Below are positions 1 to 9,584 of a stretch of DNA of 15,671 nucleotides, piece after piece. Where the stretch lies: the NCBI GenBank assembly GCA_943704525.1, contig CALSCQ010001084.1:1-15671 (forward strand), given 5' to 3'. The translations under genes and the position numbers were made by a program. The notes beneath the pieces were generated by a model. The model worked only from the letters and a program-made list of their open reading frames with translations. It was not told where the DNA came from and did not search any database. This stretch comes from Pigoraptor vietnamica (Eukaryota; Opisthokonta; Filasterea). The first letter of the stretch is position 1, and each line of letters opens with the position of its first letter.

Positions 1-80
<80 letters not shown>

Positions 81-158
81 CACACACACACGCACACACA
101 CACACACACACACACGCACACACACACAAAACACACACACACACACACGCACACACAC

Positions 159-196
<38 letters not shown>

Positions 197-318
197 CACA
201 CACGCACACACACACAAAACACACACACACACACACAAAACACACACACGCACACACACACACACGCACACACACACACAAAACACACACACACACACAC
301 GCACACACACACACACAC
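1..318. repeat. (CA)n microsatellite with regular CG and CAAAAC interruptions
   Basis: An almost pure CA dinucleotide tract of over 300 bp starts at the very first base. It is interrupted by CGCA variants and by several CAAAACAC units (near 127, 158, 215, 236 and 280), which recur in similar CA/CG contexts and give a loose higher-order periodicity. It lies upstream of the first visible DBR1 exon, so it is probably inside a DBR1 intron. The window edge falls within it. Confidence 0.95.
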
Positions 319-391
319 GTAAGGGCGCATTCACGCACCCTTTGTTCGTGTAATGACATTCGAACTGTCGCGTTGGGCGCCCCACGCGCAG

Positions 392-607
392 GCCGTTCGG
401 AATGAGTCGGATCTCGAGTGCATGGCATGTCCCGCAAAGTACCGCAGCATGAACACGTTTTACAAGTACTACTCTGGCGAAAAGGTGCGCTTGCTGTGCT
501 GTTGCGAATCGAGTCAGACGAGGAGCGTGAAGCTGTGTAACTACATTGCAGCTGTGGACGGCATGCACACATGCACACACGCGTGCACACACACTTGTTC
601 ACTCGCC

Positions 608-650
<43 letters not shown>

Positions 651-672
651 ACACACACACACACGCGCGCAC

Positions 673-715
<43 letters not shown>

Positions 716-2057
716 ACACACCGACACGCATTTATAGAAGGGTATTTGTGCGTCGCCATCATTGACCACCGCTTCATCTGTCGCGCACACCCAGGTCGCG
801 CCCGTGCTGACCGTGTTTATCGGCGGCAACCACGAGGCCATGAACCACATGTGGGAGCTGAGTAACGGCGGATGGGTCGCGCCCAACATCTACTACCTTG
901 GGCACGCGGGCGTGGTCACGTGCGGCGGCGTGCGCATTGCGGGGTGGTCGGGGATTTACAAGCAACACGACTTTGACCAGGTGTGCGCATGGGAGTGGAG
1001 TGCAGATGTTAGGTGCATGCGAGCGCAAGTGCGGCTGTTCTGTGGATGTGGGCGCGAGTCTGCTGCGTGTGCGCAACGCCGCGAATGTGGCAGTGGCTTG
1101 AGCGTGCGCCAAAGGCCAACCGCGTGTGTATGCCCACTGCGGTTGTTTGCATGATACGGTGTCTCAGCCTCACTTCATTTCCCCCAACAGCCGCACTATG
1201 AAATTCCGCCATACGACGACCGCACCATGCGCAGCGCCTATCACATTCGCAGATGCGACCTTGCGCGGCTGCTGCTGCTGCGCGGCCCCGTCGACATCAT
1301 GCTCTCGCACGACTGGCCGGCGGAGATTGCCAAGTGCGGCGACCTGAACCGCCTCCTCTCAAAAAAGTCGTTCCTGCGCGACGAAATTCACTCGGGCACG
1401 CTCGGCAGTCCGCCCGCCGCCCACGTGCTCGCGTCGCTCCAGCCGTCGTTCTGGTTCTCGGCGCACTTGCACGTCAAGTTTGCTGCGGTCGCACGGCACC
1501 CGCCAGGTGGCGCGAACGAGCCGCAGTTGACCCGCTTTCTCGCCCTCGACAAGTGCCTGCCGGGGCGCCAGTTTCTCCAGGTGTTCGAAGCTGGTCCGGA
1601 CAGCGACAGCGCCGCGCCGCGTTTACACTACGACGCGCAGTGGCTGGCCATTGTGAGGAGAACAGCGGCGCACATGCCCACGCGGCGCGGCCAGCGATTC
1701 GACACGAGCGACCCGGCCGTGTGGCAGAGCCCGCCGTCGGAAGCCGAGATCTCGGAAGCAACGCGCCTTGCGGTCGAAGCCAACGGCAGCCTTGCCATTC
1801 CGCTGAACTTTGAAATTACGGCGCCTCCGTACGTTCCCTCGGGCGACAGACCCCGGCGGGCCGTGCAGGCGGGGCCTATCGTGAACCCACAGACGGTGCA
1901 TCTGTGCCGGTGGCTGCAGATCCCGTCGCCCTTTAGCCTGCTGCAAGGAGGAGGCGCTGCGTCGGCGTACGGAGGACATGCACGACCACCCGCTGCAGAC
2001 ATTTGGCCCGCGGCGCCCGTGGCATCTAATCCCGACGAAATTGCCCTTGACGACTGA
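392..2057 (+). CDS. DBR1: Lariat-debranching RNA enzyme DBR1, 5' partial, three visible exons
   Basis: This enzyme hydrolyses the 2'-5' branch of excised intron lariats in the nucleus. Visible exons are 392-484, 795-980 and 1191-2057, all joined in phase 0 at GT-AG introns (485-794 and 981-1190), giving 381 residues. The family signature is unmistakable. The first exon opens with [11 protein letters not shown] and carries the lariat-recognition loop region ([16 protein letters not shown]). Metallophosphatase motifs follow: FIGGNHE, then LSHDWP, then [24 protein letters not shown] and the conserved C-terminal end NPDEIALDD complete the match. The first exon(s), with the Cys/His-containing N-terminal metal-binding motif and the GDF aspartate, are missing to the left of the (CA)n tract. 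An ATG at 353 is in frame, but the residues after it do not resemble the family, and a CGCAG acceptor at 387-391 explains the exon start better. The gene converges on the minus-strand gene at 2124. Confidence 0.95.
609..712. repeat. (CA)n microsatellite inside DBR1 intron 485-794
   Basis: A CA tract of about 100 bp with a few CG and TA interruptions, preceded by shorter CA runs from about 567. It occupies roughly a third of the DBR1 intron and ends about 80 bp before the acceptor at 793-794. The long His-Thr or Val-Cys reading frames across it are artefacts of the repeat. Confidence 0.93.
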
Positions 2058-2123
2058 GATTTGTCCACTAAAGGGGAAAAAACACACGCACGATAACACA
2101 AGGGTCAGTTTACGGTCCGCTTT

Positions 2124-3365
2124 TTAATCAATGTCCGCCCATCGCATCCGTTTGACAATGTGAGCGCGATCCTTTCGCGATTTTCGTAGAGTGCGCAAGA
2201 CCCGATCAATGAGATCAGCCGCAGGAGGACAGCCACCGACGTCGCTCGCCGTCCGCACACCATCCCTCTCCAAAAGAGCGGCCTCTTCACCGTCACGATC
2301 CACATCGAGTAGAACTGGGTCGGGTCGAAATTTAGGAGACAGCACGCCCTCCCAAAAGGAACGTAGCGCAAACGAGTGCGACTCGTCCGACACATGGGAA
2401 TCTTCTTCGGCCCAAAGGACGGGGACCCACACGTGCGATGCGTGCCCAGACAGGCCCGCAGCCTCACACGCTGCGCGACGAACCGCACGCGAAGACTGCG
2501 GTCGTCTCGAGAGTGAGTTCGTAATTTCCGCTTGTGAACTCCGACACGTGCAAGCGCACGACACCCTCGTCCGAAACGAACCGCAATGCGCGAAGACTGC
2601 TTGCCGCACCCCCGTGGTAACGGTCGCGTAACGTGCGATCAACTGAACCGGCGCACTTCGAAGCCGCATCTCCACCGACGAGCGACCACCGAACGAGCGA
2701 CCGCGCGCAGAGTGACAAACCGCGGGACCCAATAGCGACCGATGACGCGATGCTTTCAACCGCCGGCTCGAGGGCAATGCCATAAGGCAGCCTTCACTCG
2801 TGACATTCGAGAGACAGATCTCGTCTAGCACGCCCATATACCCAACAGGCAACGTCCAGAAGCCCGGCGCGATATGCTCGTCAAAGTCGCACACGCAACG
2901 CACCATCCACTCGACGAAGAAAGCGACGACGCCTTCAGTGGCCGATTCGTGTGGAAGTGGGAAGTCGATATGACCCACCCCGACAGCGCGTGACAGAACC
3001 CGAGGTCGTAAACAGCCTGAGTGTCGTCGAAGTAGGACGGTCCCCAAAAGTAAAACGACATGTCCTCGCGCGCAGGGTCGGCGCCCGTATGGACCTCGGG
3101 ACAGTGTTCCGTCGTTGAGATTGAGGCGTGCTGCGAATACACTTGAACAAAGTCTCGCGCGCTCGGCCGGCGCACCGCAATCGAGATGCAGTGATTTATG
3201 CCAACACCGCAACCGTTGAACATCTTCCAAACGGAGACGCACACCCGTGAGGTAACCTGCACATGCATAGGTTAGTATTCTGAAGAGCGGGGAGGAAACG
3301 CTTGACACGCGTCGCCGATCGTCCATCACGTTCGAGTCAACCGCCACACTTTCCGGAAGTTGCAT
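2124..3365 (-). pseudogene. Unrecognised protein gene with coding signal split over three frames
   Basis: I do not recognise this protein. It starts with ATG at 3365-3363 (MQLPESVAVDSN). An intron ending at about 3263 has a textbook TACTAAC branch site; the donor is either 52 or 73 nt upstream, both in the same phase. Strong protein-like sequence with G/C-ending codons then appears in successive frames: a segment with VWKMFNGCGVGINHC and DMSFYFWGPSYFDDTQ down to about 2985; a second frame with HIDFPLPHESATEG and VGYMGVLDEICLSN down to about 2785; a third with ALRFVSDEGVVRLHVSEFTS down to about 2470; then the second frame again, with HVWVPVLWAEED and LLDVDRDGEEAALLERDG, ending IVKRMRWADID and TAA at 2124-2126. 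The frame changes are at abutting bases with no room for introns. So it is a decayed gene or one hit by several indel errors; I favour decay because the neighbours DBR1 and PKA are clean. Roughly 370-390 residues. It diverges from the CRN-like gene. Confidence 0.55.
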
Positions 3366-3813
3366 GTCGCACTCACACCGAACGACGTTCGCACTTGTTG
3401 CTCGCACCAGATTCGAGTGCCGCTTTAGGCACGCAATTCTAATCGAGCGCGTGAGTCGCGCGCGTGCCAGCGTCTCGCTGGCTTCCGCTCAAAGCTTGAG
3501 GATGCATTCTGCGATGCGGCGCAATGATGTCGCGCTACACGATTCTGAACATCCGGGGTGGAAAAACTTGCGGGGTAGCTGTGACGTCACGCGACCGGCA
3601 GTGGGGCAAGCGAGCGTGGGTCCAACGAGAAGGCCGCGACGACTGGGTGAGTCGGCTGTGCGGGCTTCGTGTGTCCGGTCGTGTTTGATGGGTGCCCCCA
3701 GGCCTCACGCAGAGCTCTCCCGGGAAAAACGGGAGTAAAACGAACTTTTTTTCCTGTGCTAGCTCCTGCTGTCACAACCTGGCCGTCAGGTGTCATCTTT
3801 TGTGCCACAGCGC
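3366..3813. promoter_or_regulatory. Divergent intergenic region between the unrecognised gene and the CRN-like gene
   Basis: About 450 bp lie between two divergent start codons, so any promoters for both should be here. It holds a perfect 8-bp palindrome TGACGTCA at 3582-3589 and a T7 run near 3746. Short open frames on both strands (124 and 87 codons) look like arginine/serine-rich shadow frames with no recognisable protein. I see no clear TATA box. Confidence 0.4.
3582..3589. promoter_or_regulatory. CRE-type palindrome TGACGTCA
   Basis: A perfect full-length cAMP-response-element palindrome, the classical bZIP (CREB/ATF) recognition site, within the divergent intergenic region. It is 225 bp upstream of the CRN-like start and 217 bp upstream of the minus-strand start. 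One exact 8-mer can occur by chance, so function is inference. Confidence 0.3.
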
Positions 3814-6609
3814 ATGGCAGCGGCAGAAAACCATGCAATAGAGTCCGCACAGGGTGTGTCGGACGCCGAAAATGCAGCGAAGCGCCGTCGCCTGTGAGTT
3901 GTCACGCCCAACTGCTCTTTACGCCCTCAAAAAAAAAGATTCTCATCTCCGTTTGTGTGTGTCCTGTTTCAGTGACGAGCAAGAAGGCCCGCAGCAGCCT
4001 CAGCCCGTGGGGACCCCGTTTTACATCGTCTTCGACGACGGCACGCCCGCAGTTCACGTGCCCAACGGCGTCGTTACAACAGCCATAGCCGACGCGATTG
4101 CGGCGCGAATTGGCCACAGTTGCGTCCTTATCGACGCAATTTCTCCTAACGTGAGATTCACTTTGGACCAGGCGAAAGCGGCGACGCTTACGTCTTCCGT
4201 GTACCTCGCCAAAGATGGTATGTTTCCGTTACATTCGTGTCACAGTATTGTACTGGGGGTTGTTGATATTAATATTTGATTTCAGACCCCGATTTGACCA
4301 TCCGAAGCGACGTTACTCGGGAGCCCTATCTTGCGCTTCTACGCCAGCAGATTGCGTCGGCTCCCCTGCATGCGGCGTGAGTAACTGTGAGTACTTCGAT
4401 GCCCATGCATGCACCTAAAATTTTAGTGTCACGTGTGGTGGTTCACTGTGCCGCTTTGCTTGACTGACCCCAGTCTTTCCCCCGCGTGACTCAGCTTCTA
4501 CGCGCCGTGTCTCCGACTTCTCGCGTCGTTTGGTGTCTTTCACCGCCCGCTTCACTCCGGGAGTATCATTCCGGAGCTGGAGAAGTTTGTTGCTACGTTC
4601 GCGGACTGGCGCAACGCCCTCGAGAATTCCTTGCCGGTGACGTCCTTGGCGCGCCTTAGCTATACGGCCGACGTCCAGCGCCGTCAGGCGGCGATCGGAC
4701 ATATTTGTAAGGACCTCCCTTCGAACGCGCTGCAGAGCCTTCTCGACGAGTTCTTTTCTGTCGAAGTCCCCGTCGGCGATGCGACGCCCGGCGTGGCAGC
4801 TTGCGGCTATGAGGACGCGCTGTTTGAGTTTCTGACGGCGGACTTCGTGCTTTCCAGGGACCGCGAGGCGCAGCTGCACTACGAGATACTGTTCCCTCTC
4901 ATCAAACGCATGCTCGGCGGGCTTTCTTCGGTGCTGCGTGCGTCGGTGGTGTCGTTTCTGACGGACTTTGTCGCGTTCCCGGATTTGAAATCCCAAAAAT
5001 CGAACGAGCGAAAGGCGGATATCGTTGCGCTGCTGCGTGACGTGGAGGGACTGGCGCCCGTGCTGTTCGTTGAAGTCGATCCGTCCGCGCGAACTGGTGC
5101 CTTACACAAGGACACGGAGAAGATGGCGGTGATGATGTTGCTTGCACTCGAGCAGCACGTGACCGAGGTCTTTGGGCCGGGCCAGGCAACTGCGGGCGCG
5201 GCCGCGACAAAATCGCGGTCTTTGGCATGCTCGTGAACGGCTTTAAGATTGAGGTCGTTGCGATGACCCCGCAGGCAGTGAACGGGCGCGTGATATATCC
5301 GAGGGTTTAGGGAATTTTCCACGACAGTCTGGACGTGTTCAGTCTCGTGGAGCGGAGGAGTGGACGTCCTTCTGCGGCTGGTCTTCGCCAACTCGCGCAC
5401 TGGCTTGCGATCGCGCACGGATACGGCAACTATCTGAAGGGTTTCTTGCGCGGTGCGGAAATGTCCGTCCTCAAGGCTATGCCTCCGTTCGTCGCAGTCG
5501 TGCCGAGCTCGAGGGGTAGCGAAAAGAAAGCGAAGTCGAGCGGAAAGGGGGAGGCCGGGCATGGAGAAGGGGATGACATTGCGGGAAAGGCCCGTGCAGT
5601 TCGGGCTCTGGACTCGGGCGTGTCGAGCGCAGAAGACACGAAAGCTGCCTCCGTTGAGCTCATCGATCTGGCTTCTCAATTCGCGCGCGCAAACGGCATT
5701 GTGCTTCAGCGGGCTGTGTACACGGTTGGTAAAATGTAAGGGTTTGGTCGTGTACGTGACATTGTGAGTTGTTGACGTGAATTCCTGCCATACGCGCAGG
5801 CGCGAAATACGATTGCGTATGATAGTGAATGCGCTGGCACCGGCCTTCGCTGTTGCGTCGTTGCGACTCGCGTGACCGAAGTTTCCTTTTTGGAAGCCCT
5901 GAAGCGCTCCAATGCGCCCGGGGTTGTCCCCGTTCTGCATTCCCTTGTGCTCGACGATGGCCGCTACGTCGTCGTGGAGCCGTGGCTGATGGACCCCTCG
6001 ATCGACTGTCCGGAAGACGTGGGTTGTTCGTCACACAACACAGTTGCATCGCGGGTTTTCAATCTACTGACGCGTCTTCTCTGTTTGCAGGCACTTCGGT
6101 ATCTCGAGGGGGCGCTGGGGGCGTTGGGGGCAGTCCACGCGGCCGGCTACCTTCACCGCGACATCAAGCCGGGAGCGGTTCGCTGGGACGGACGACGTTA
6201 CTATCTCATCGATTTCGATCTCGCCGTGGCCCAGGGTACGAACGGTCGCGTCCGTGGGCGCGCTGGAACCAAGGTATGGACTTTGTTTGGTCTACCCTGC
6301 GTGCCTTCTTTTGTCTCTTTGTTGCTGTGCACTTGTCATGTGGTTGGTTTTGAACGTTTACTTGAATGCAAACGGTTGCAGGGCTACATTGCTCCCGAGG
6401 GATTGGGCCCGGACCCTTCATTGAGCCCTGCGTCGGACCTCTGGTCGCTGGGGCGCACAGTGCAAACTCTTGCTGGAGGTTGCAATCTGCAGAGTTCGTC
6501 GTGGGTCGGTGTTGCGTCCATCATCGCGCGCCTTCTGTCGTGCGATGAAGCTGAACGTGGTAGTGCCGTCGAGGTTCTGTGTTGCGTGCGCGCGCTGCTC
6601 GCGGTGTGA
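3814..6609 (+). pseudogene. Crinkler (CRN)-like gene: header, PD-(D/E)XK nuclease-like domain and protein-kinase-like domain; disrupted
   Basis: Exons: 3814-3893, 3973-4217, 4286-4376, 4495 to about 5728, about 5800-6018, 6091-6273 and 6382-6609. The start ATG 3814 is followed by an acidic/Gln-rich leader with a basic AAKRRR patch. Exon 2 looks like the ubiquitin-like CRN header (FYIVFDDGTPAVHVPNG) and ends SSVYLAKD, close to the LFLAK/LYLAK header motif. Exon 4 carries the nuclease-like core: KADIVALL, LFVEVDPS, then HKDTEKMAVMMLLAL; the usual Glu-x-Lys reads Glu-x-Asp. The last exons encode a kinase-like domain: YLHRDIKPGA, YYLIDFDLA (DFD instead of DFG; the metal-binding Asn after HRD is Ala), then GTK and GYIAPEG. 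Damage: a one-base frame change near 5200, an in-frame TAG at 5308-5310, and a probable further frame change near 5800-5820. A weak intron 5168-5310 would remove the first two lesions but would also delete a nuclease strand. CRN proteins are described as effectors, and nuclease-kinase fusions are known in protists and fungi. Function here is not implied. Confidence 0.65.
5308..5310 (+). other. In-frame TAG inside the CRN-like gene
   Basis: Read in the frame that continues both upstream (FGMLVNGFKIEVVAMT) and downstream (IFHDSLDVFSLVE), this TAG interrupts the chain between the nuclease-like and kinase-like parts. It is also a possible AG acceptor (TTTAG), so a spliced-out segment is the alternative reading. 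Confidence 0.55.
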
Positions 6610-6847
6610 GTGGAGGTGTTAGGGCTTGGCGTATGTCAGTGTTACGTGCACATAAAAACAAGCCGGTACGTCCATAAAATATGTCAGGGCAGACCGCCCC
6701 CAGACATCTGTCCGTGCCGGTAGCTCACGTCATTACCTCCTGTCGAGGTTTTTTTATTTGTACTCGGCTCAGAGGGCCCAGACACTGCCACGTCATGCCA
6801 TCACAACAGCTGCCGGGCCCACTGTTTGGGAACACGCAATACTGCTC

Positions 6848-6960
6848 ACATCAAACACACAGACACACACGCATTCTTACGCACGCACACTGCCACGCAC
6901 ACACAGCTTCCAGCCGTAGTGCCTTGCCGCCAACCGCGGCGCACATATCACACACACGGG
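6848..6960. repeat. Degenerate CA-rich stretch
   Basis: Interrupted CACACA/CGCACA runs form a decayed version of the microsatellites seen elsewhere in the window. No coding role is visible. Confidence 0.5.
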
Positions 6961-7640
6961 CATAGGGTTAGACTGATGCGGCCGGACAGGACACAGCCAC
7001 TGAGTAGCCCGGCGGGCCTGACACGTAGCTGAGCGGCCCGGTCTAATCAGTTCCGGGCACTACTCGAAGAGTTCTTTTTGTAGTGAGTGTGACCTTCACT
7101 GAGGCGTGGATTGAGCTCATCTCAGTACTCTGCGTCGCTGAAATGGCCGCAACTCCGGCGGGGCGGCCCGTTCGCTGCTGGCACGGTCAGTACGGCCACT
7201 GCTTGCATTTCAAGTCACACCGCTGGCACACACGCGTTCGAATTTCCCTTCGCGCTTGCGTACGCACCCTTTGTTTCGGCCGCTTTTATTCTTGCGCCAA
7301 CTTCGCAGCCGAGTGTTCCTCAAATGACGCGGCGCCGAGAGCGGACACCGCGAGGTCAGTTCAGCTGCTCCACGAGGACGAGGTGAAGCGCGGTGTGGCG
7401 GTTGTCGCTAGAGTTGTAACGCGCGTTACTCTCTATAGGCACGTGATCAAGCCGTAACCATGCAACCCACAGGGCGGGCAGGGCCGGGTGCGACAGACTG
7501 AGATCAGCTCGAAAAGTGCGGTGATTTTCGGGCCATTTTTCAATGTCCGCGTCCGGCCAACGCGTGTTTACCAGTGGAAGTGCTTTATTACGCGTTATTT
7601 GACAAAACCAATCTCATAGAAAATTCATAGCGAGCGACAG

Positions 7641-7657
7641 TTATTTATTTTTATTTT
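7641..7657 (+). promoter_or_regulatory. AT-rich TATA-like tract upstream of PKA
   Basis: A 17-bp pure A/T run in an otherwise GC-rich region, about 410 bp before the PKA start codon. It could be a core promoter element or simple composition noise. Confidence 0.2.
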
Positions 7658-8067
7658 GGACAGGCTACTGCGCAGCCCTCCCTCGCCTTCTTTTCGATTT
7701 GTGTGTTGTCGCCTCACTCCCTCTCGCTGTGTGTGTGTGTGTGATCCTCTAACCGCTCTCGTCGCTCGCTGTGCGTGCACGCACGCCCGCATTCGTCGTT
7801 CCTCTCCCACTGAATAAGTCAACGCTGTGTGTGCGTGTATTTCCGTGCGTCGCTGCCTGGCACCCTTCGTTAGAATTGTGTCCATCTGTTGGTGATTTGC
7901 GCTTGTAACTTCTGATCGATCGCGCAATTGTCGAGGCTTGCGGGCGCGATTGTGTTGGGAGTGACCGCCGTGCGCTGAGGCGACACGGAGAGGCCCTGAG
8001 TGGCCGCAGTGCGGAGCGGAGTTGACGTTGGGGTGTGTGTGCGTGCGACCGCACGGCTGTGTAGAAG

Positions 8068-9584
8068 ATGGCGGCGACGGACGCGCACATGTCGTACCGG
8101 CGGGAGAGCACGAGCGACTCTATGGAGGAGCAGCGGAAGCGCTTCGAGGAGAAGCTGCAGATCATCGAACAGAATGCGATGATGGTGCGTGTGGACAGTG
8201 TGACTGTTTTGGGCGCCGCAATCGTCGGTGATTGTGGCCGAATGTGTTGGCGCATCTGCAGCGAGTGTTGCGCGCATGCAAATTGCCGGGTTCAAATCCC
8301 CTGTGATCTCAATTCCTTTCGCCTGTTTCTTTTTCGCTCAGCCCGAAAACCAGCGAAAACTGGAGGAGTTTGAGGTAATGCGCACGCTCGGCACGGGTTC
8401 GTTCGGCCGTGTGCTTCTCTCGAAGGACGCAAAGACAGGAATGTACTGCGCCCTCAAGGTGCGTTACTGGAACTCTGCGTCACTATGGCTCTCTGTCGCT
8501 GCGGCCGTTGGTCGAGAAGGGTGTTACGTCGTCATGTTCTTTTGTTTTTTCCCCCTTCTCTTTCGGTGTGCGTCGTTGTCTGATGCAATTTTCTCTGCGC
8601 GCGCTCTGCAGGTGTTGAAGAAGGAGCGGATCGTGCGGACAAAACAGGTGGAGCACGTGATGAACGAGAAGAAGCTGCTCGCGACGGTCAACTGCCCGTT
8701 TGTCGTCAACATGATCGCGGCGTTTAAGGACACGCGCAACCTCTACATTGTGCTCGAGTACGTCAACGGCGGCGAGATGTTCACCCACCTCCACACGTAC
8801 GGCCGCTTCCCCTCGCCAATGGCGCGCATCTACGCCGCCGAGGTCGCGATGGGCCTCAGCTACCTGCACAACCTCGACATTATCTACCGAGACCTTAAGC
8901 CCGAGAACCTCCTCCTCGATCACCGCGGCCACATTCGCATCACGGACTTTGGGTTCGCCAAGCGCGTGTTTGACCGCACTTGGACGTTGTGCGGCACGCC
9001 CGAATACCTGGCGCCGGAAATTATCCTCAGCAAGGGCTACAGCCATGCCGTCGACTGGTGTGTGCCTTGATACTAGGCCGCAGAAGTGTATTGGGCTGTT
9101 GATGCGTGTGTGTCTGGTGTACTTGAGTATGTGTCTGCGAGTGCGCAACGTCTTGCGACATGCCTCTCACGCGGCGGTGATTTGCAGGTGGGCGCTCGGC
9201 ATTCTCATTTTTGAAATGCTCGCCGGCCACGCGCCGTTCACCGACCCCAACCCTATGGGCATCTACGAGAAGATCATTGCTGGGCGCATCGCCTTCCCCA
9301 AGCACTTCAAGCCGGAGGAGATTGACCTCATCAGCCACCTCTGCACGGCCGACCTCACGCGGCGCTACGGCAACATGAAGGGCGGCGTCGACGACATTAA
9401 GAACCACGCGTTCTTCAACGGAATCGACTGGCCCGCGCTCTACGGGCTCAAGATACCCGCCCCATTCATCCCGAACGTGAAGGGTCCCGGCGACGCGAGC
9501 AATTTCGACACGTACCCCGAGGAGCAGATCCAGGGACTCCCGCCGATTGACGACCCCTACGTCGAGATTTTCAAGGAGTTTTAA
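8068..9584 (+). CDS. cAMP-dependent protein kinase (PKA) catalytic subunit, complete, four exons
   Basis: A Ser/Thr kinase of the AGC group, normally held inactive by cAMP-binding regulatory subunits. Exons 8068-8184, 8342-8458, 8612-9057 and 9188-9584 join cleanly at GT-AG introns (8185-8341, 8459-8611, 9058-9187) into 358 residues, close to the usual 350. Visible elements: an N-terminal helix rich in Glu/Lys (residues about 18-37); glycine loop GTGSFGRV (56-63); ATP-binding Lys78; helix-C Glu97; catalytic loop YRDLKPEN with Asp172; DFG at 190-192; activation loop [11 protein letters not shown] with phosphorylatable Thr203; APE at 212-214; C-terminal AGC tail with FDTYPEE; and terminal FKEF, the hydrophobic FxxF motif that separates PKA from PKG. 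The Trp202 and Thr203 pair matches regulatory-subunit contact positions in animal PKA. The ATG sits in a good context (AAGATGG). The N-terminus differs from animal PKA and shows no MG myristoylation signal. Confidence 0.97.

Larger units (their letters stand above)
6610..8067. other. Intergenic region between the CRN-like gene and PKA
   Basis: About 1.46 kb without a gene I can support. It holds two CATAAAA sequences just after the CRN-like stop (near 6650 and 6674) that could act as poly(A) signals, a CA-rich stretch at 6848-6960, a short (TG)8 at 7728-7743, and a strongly AT-rich TTATTTATTTTTATTTT tract at 7641-7657 that could belong to the PKA promoter. Open frames here, the longest 124 codons at 7083-7457, have no domain or splice support. 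The last 130 bp before 8068 are GC-rich and probably 5' leader of PKA. Confidence 0.5.

Noticed and set aside
353-865. A 170-codon frame and overlapping frames rich in His-Thr or Val-Cys across the CA repeat
   Set aside because: Only part of it (392-484) is a real DBR1 exon. The rest is intron and dinucleotide repeat read in frame.
2191-2631. A 146-codon plus-strand open frame opposite the unrecognised gene
   Set aside because: Its Ser/Arg-rich composition is that of an antisense shadow; the minus strand has the better codon bias and residue mix.
2058-6609. A mobile element as the cause of the broken-gene island
   Set aside because: No terminal repeats, target-site duplication, transposase or reverse transcriptase motifs could be seen.
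6971-7050. Imperfect inverted repeat (CTGAT..CCGG against CCGG..ATCAG)
   Set aside because: About ten of thirteen positions pair over a long spacer. Too weak to call a transposon end or structured RNA.
7083-7457. A 124-codon plus-strand open frame between the CRN-like gene and PKA
   Set aside because: No recognisable domain, no splice support, and other frames over the same bases are equally open.
8228-8312. Possible tRNA: GGTTCAAATCCC resembles a T-arm
   Set aside because: It lies inside the first PKA intron, the T-stem pairs only three bases, and no matching acceptor stem or D-arm is found upstream.
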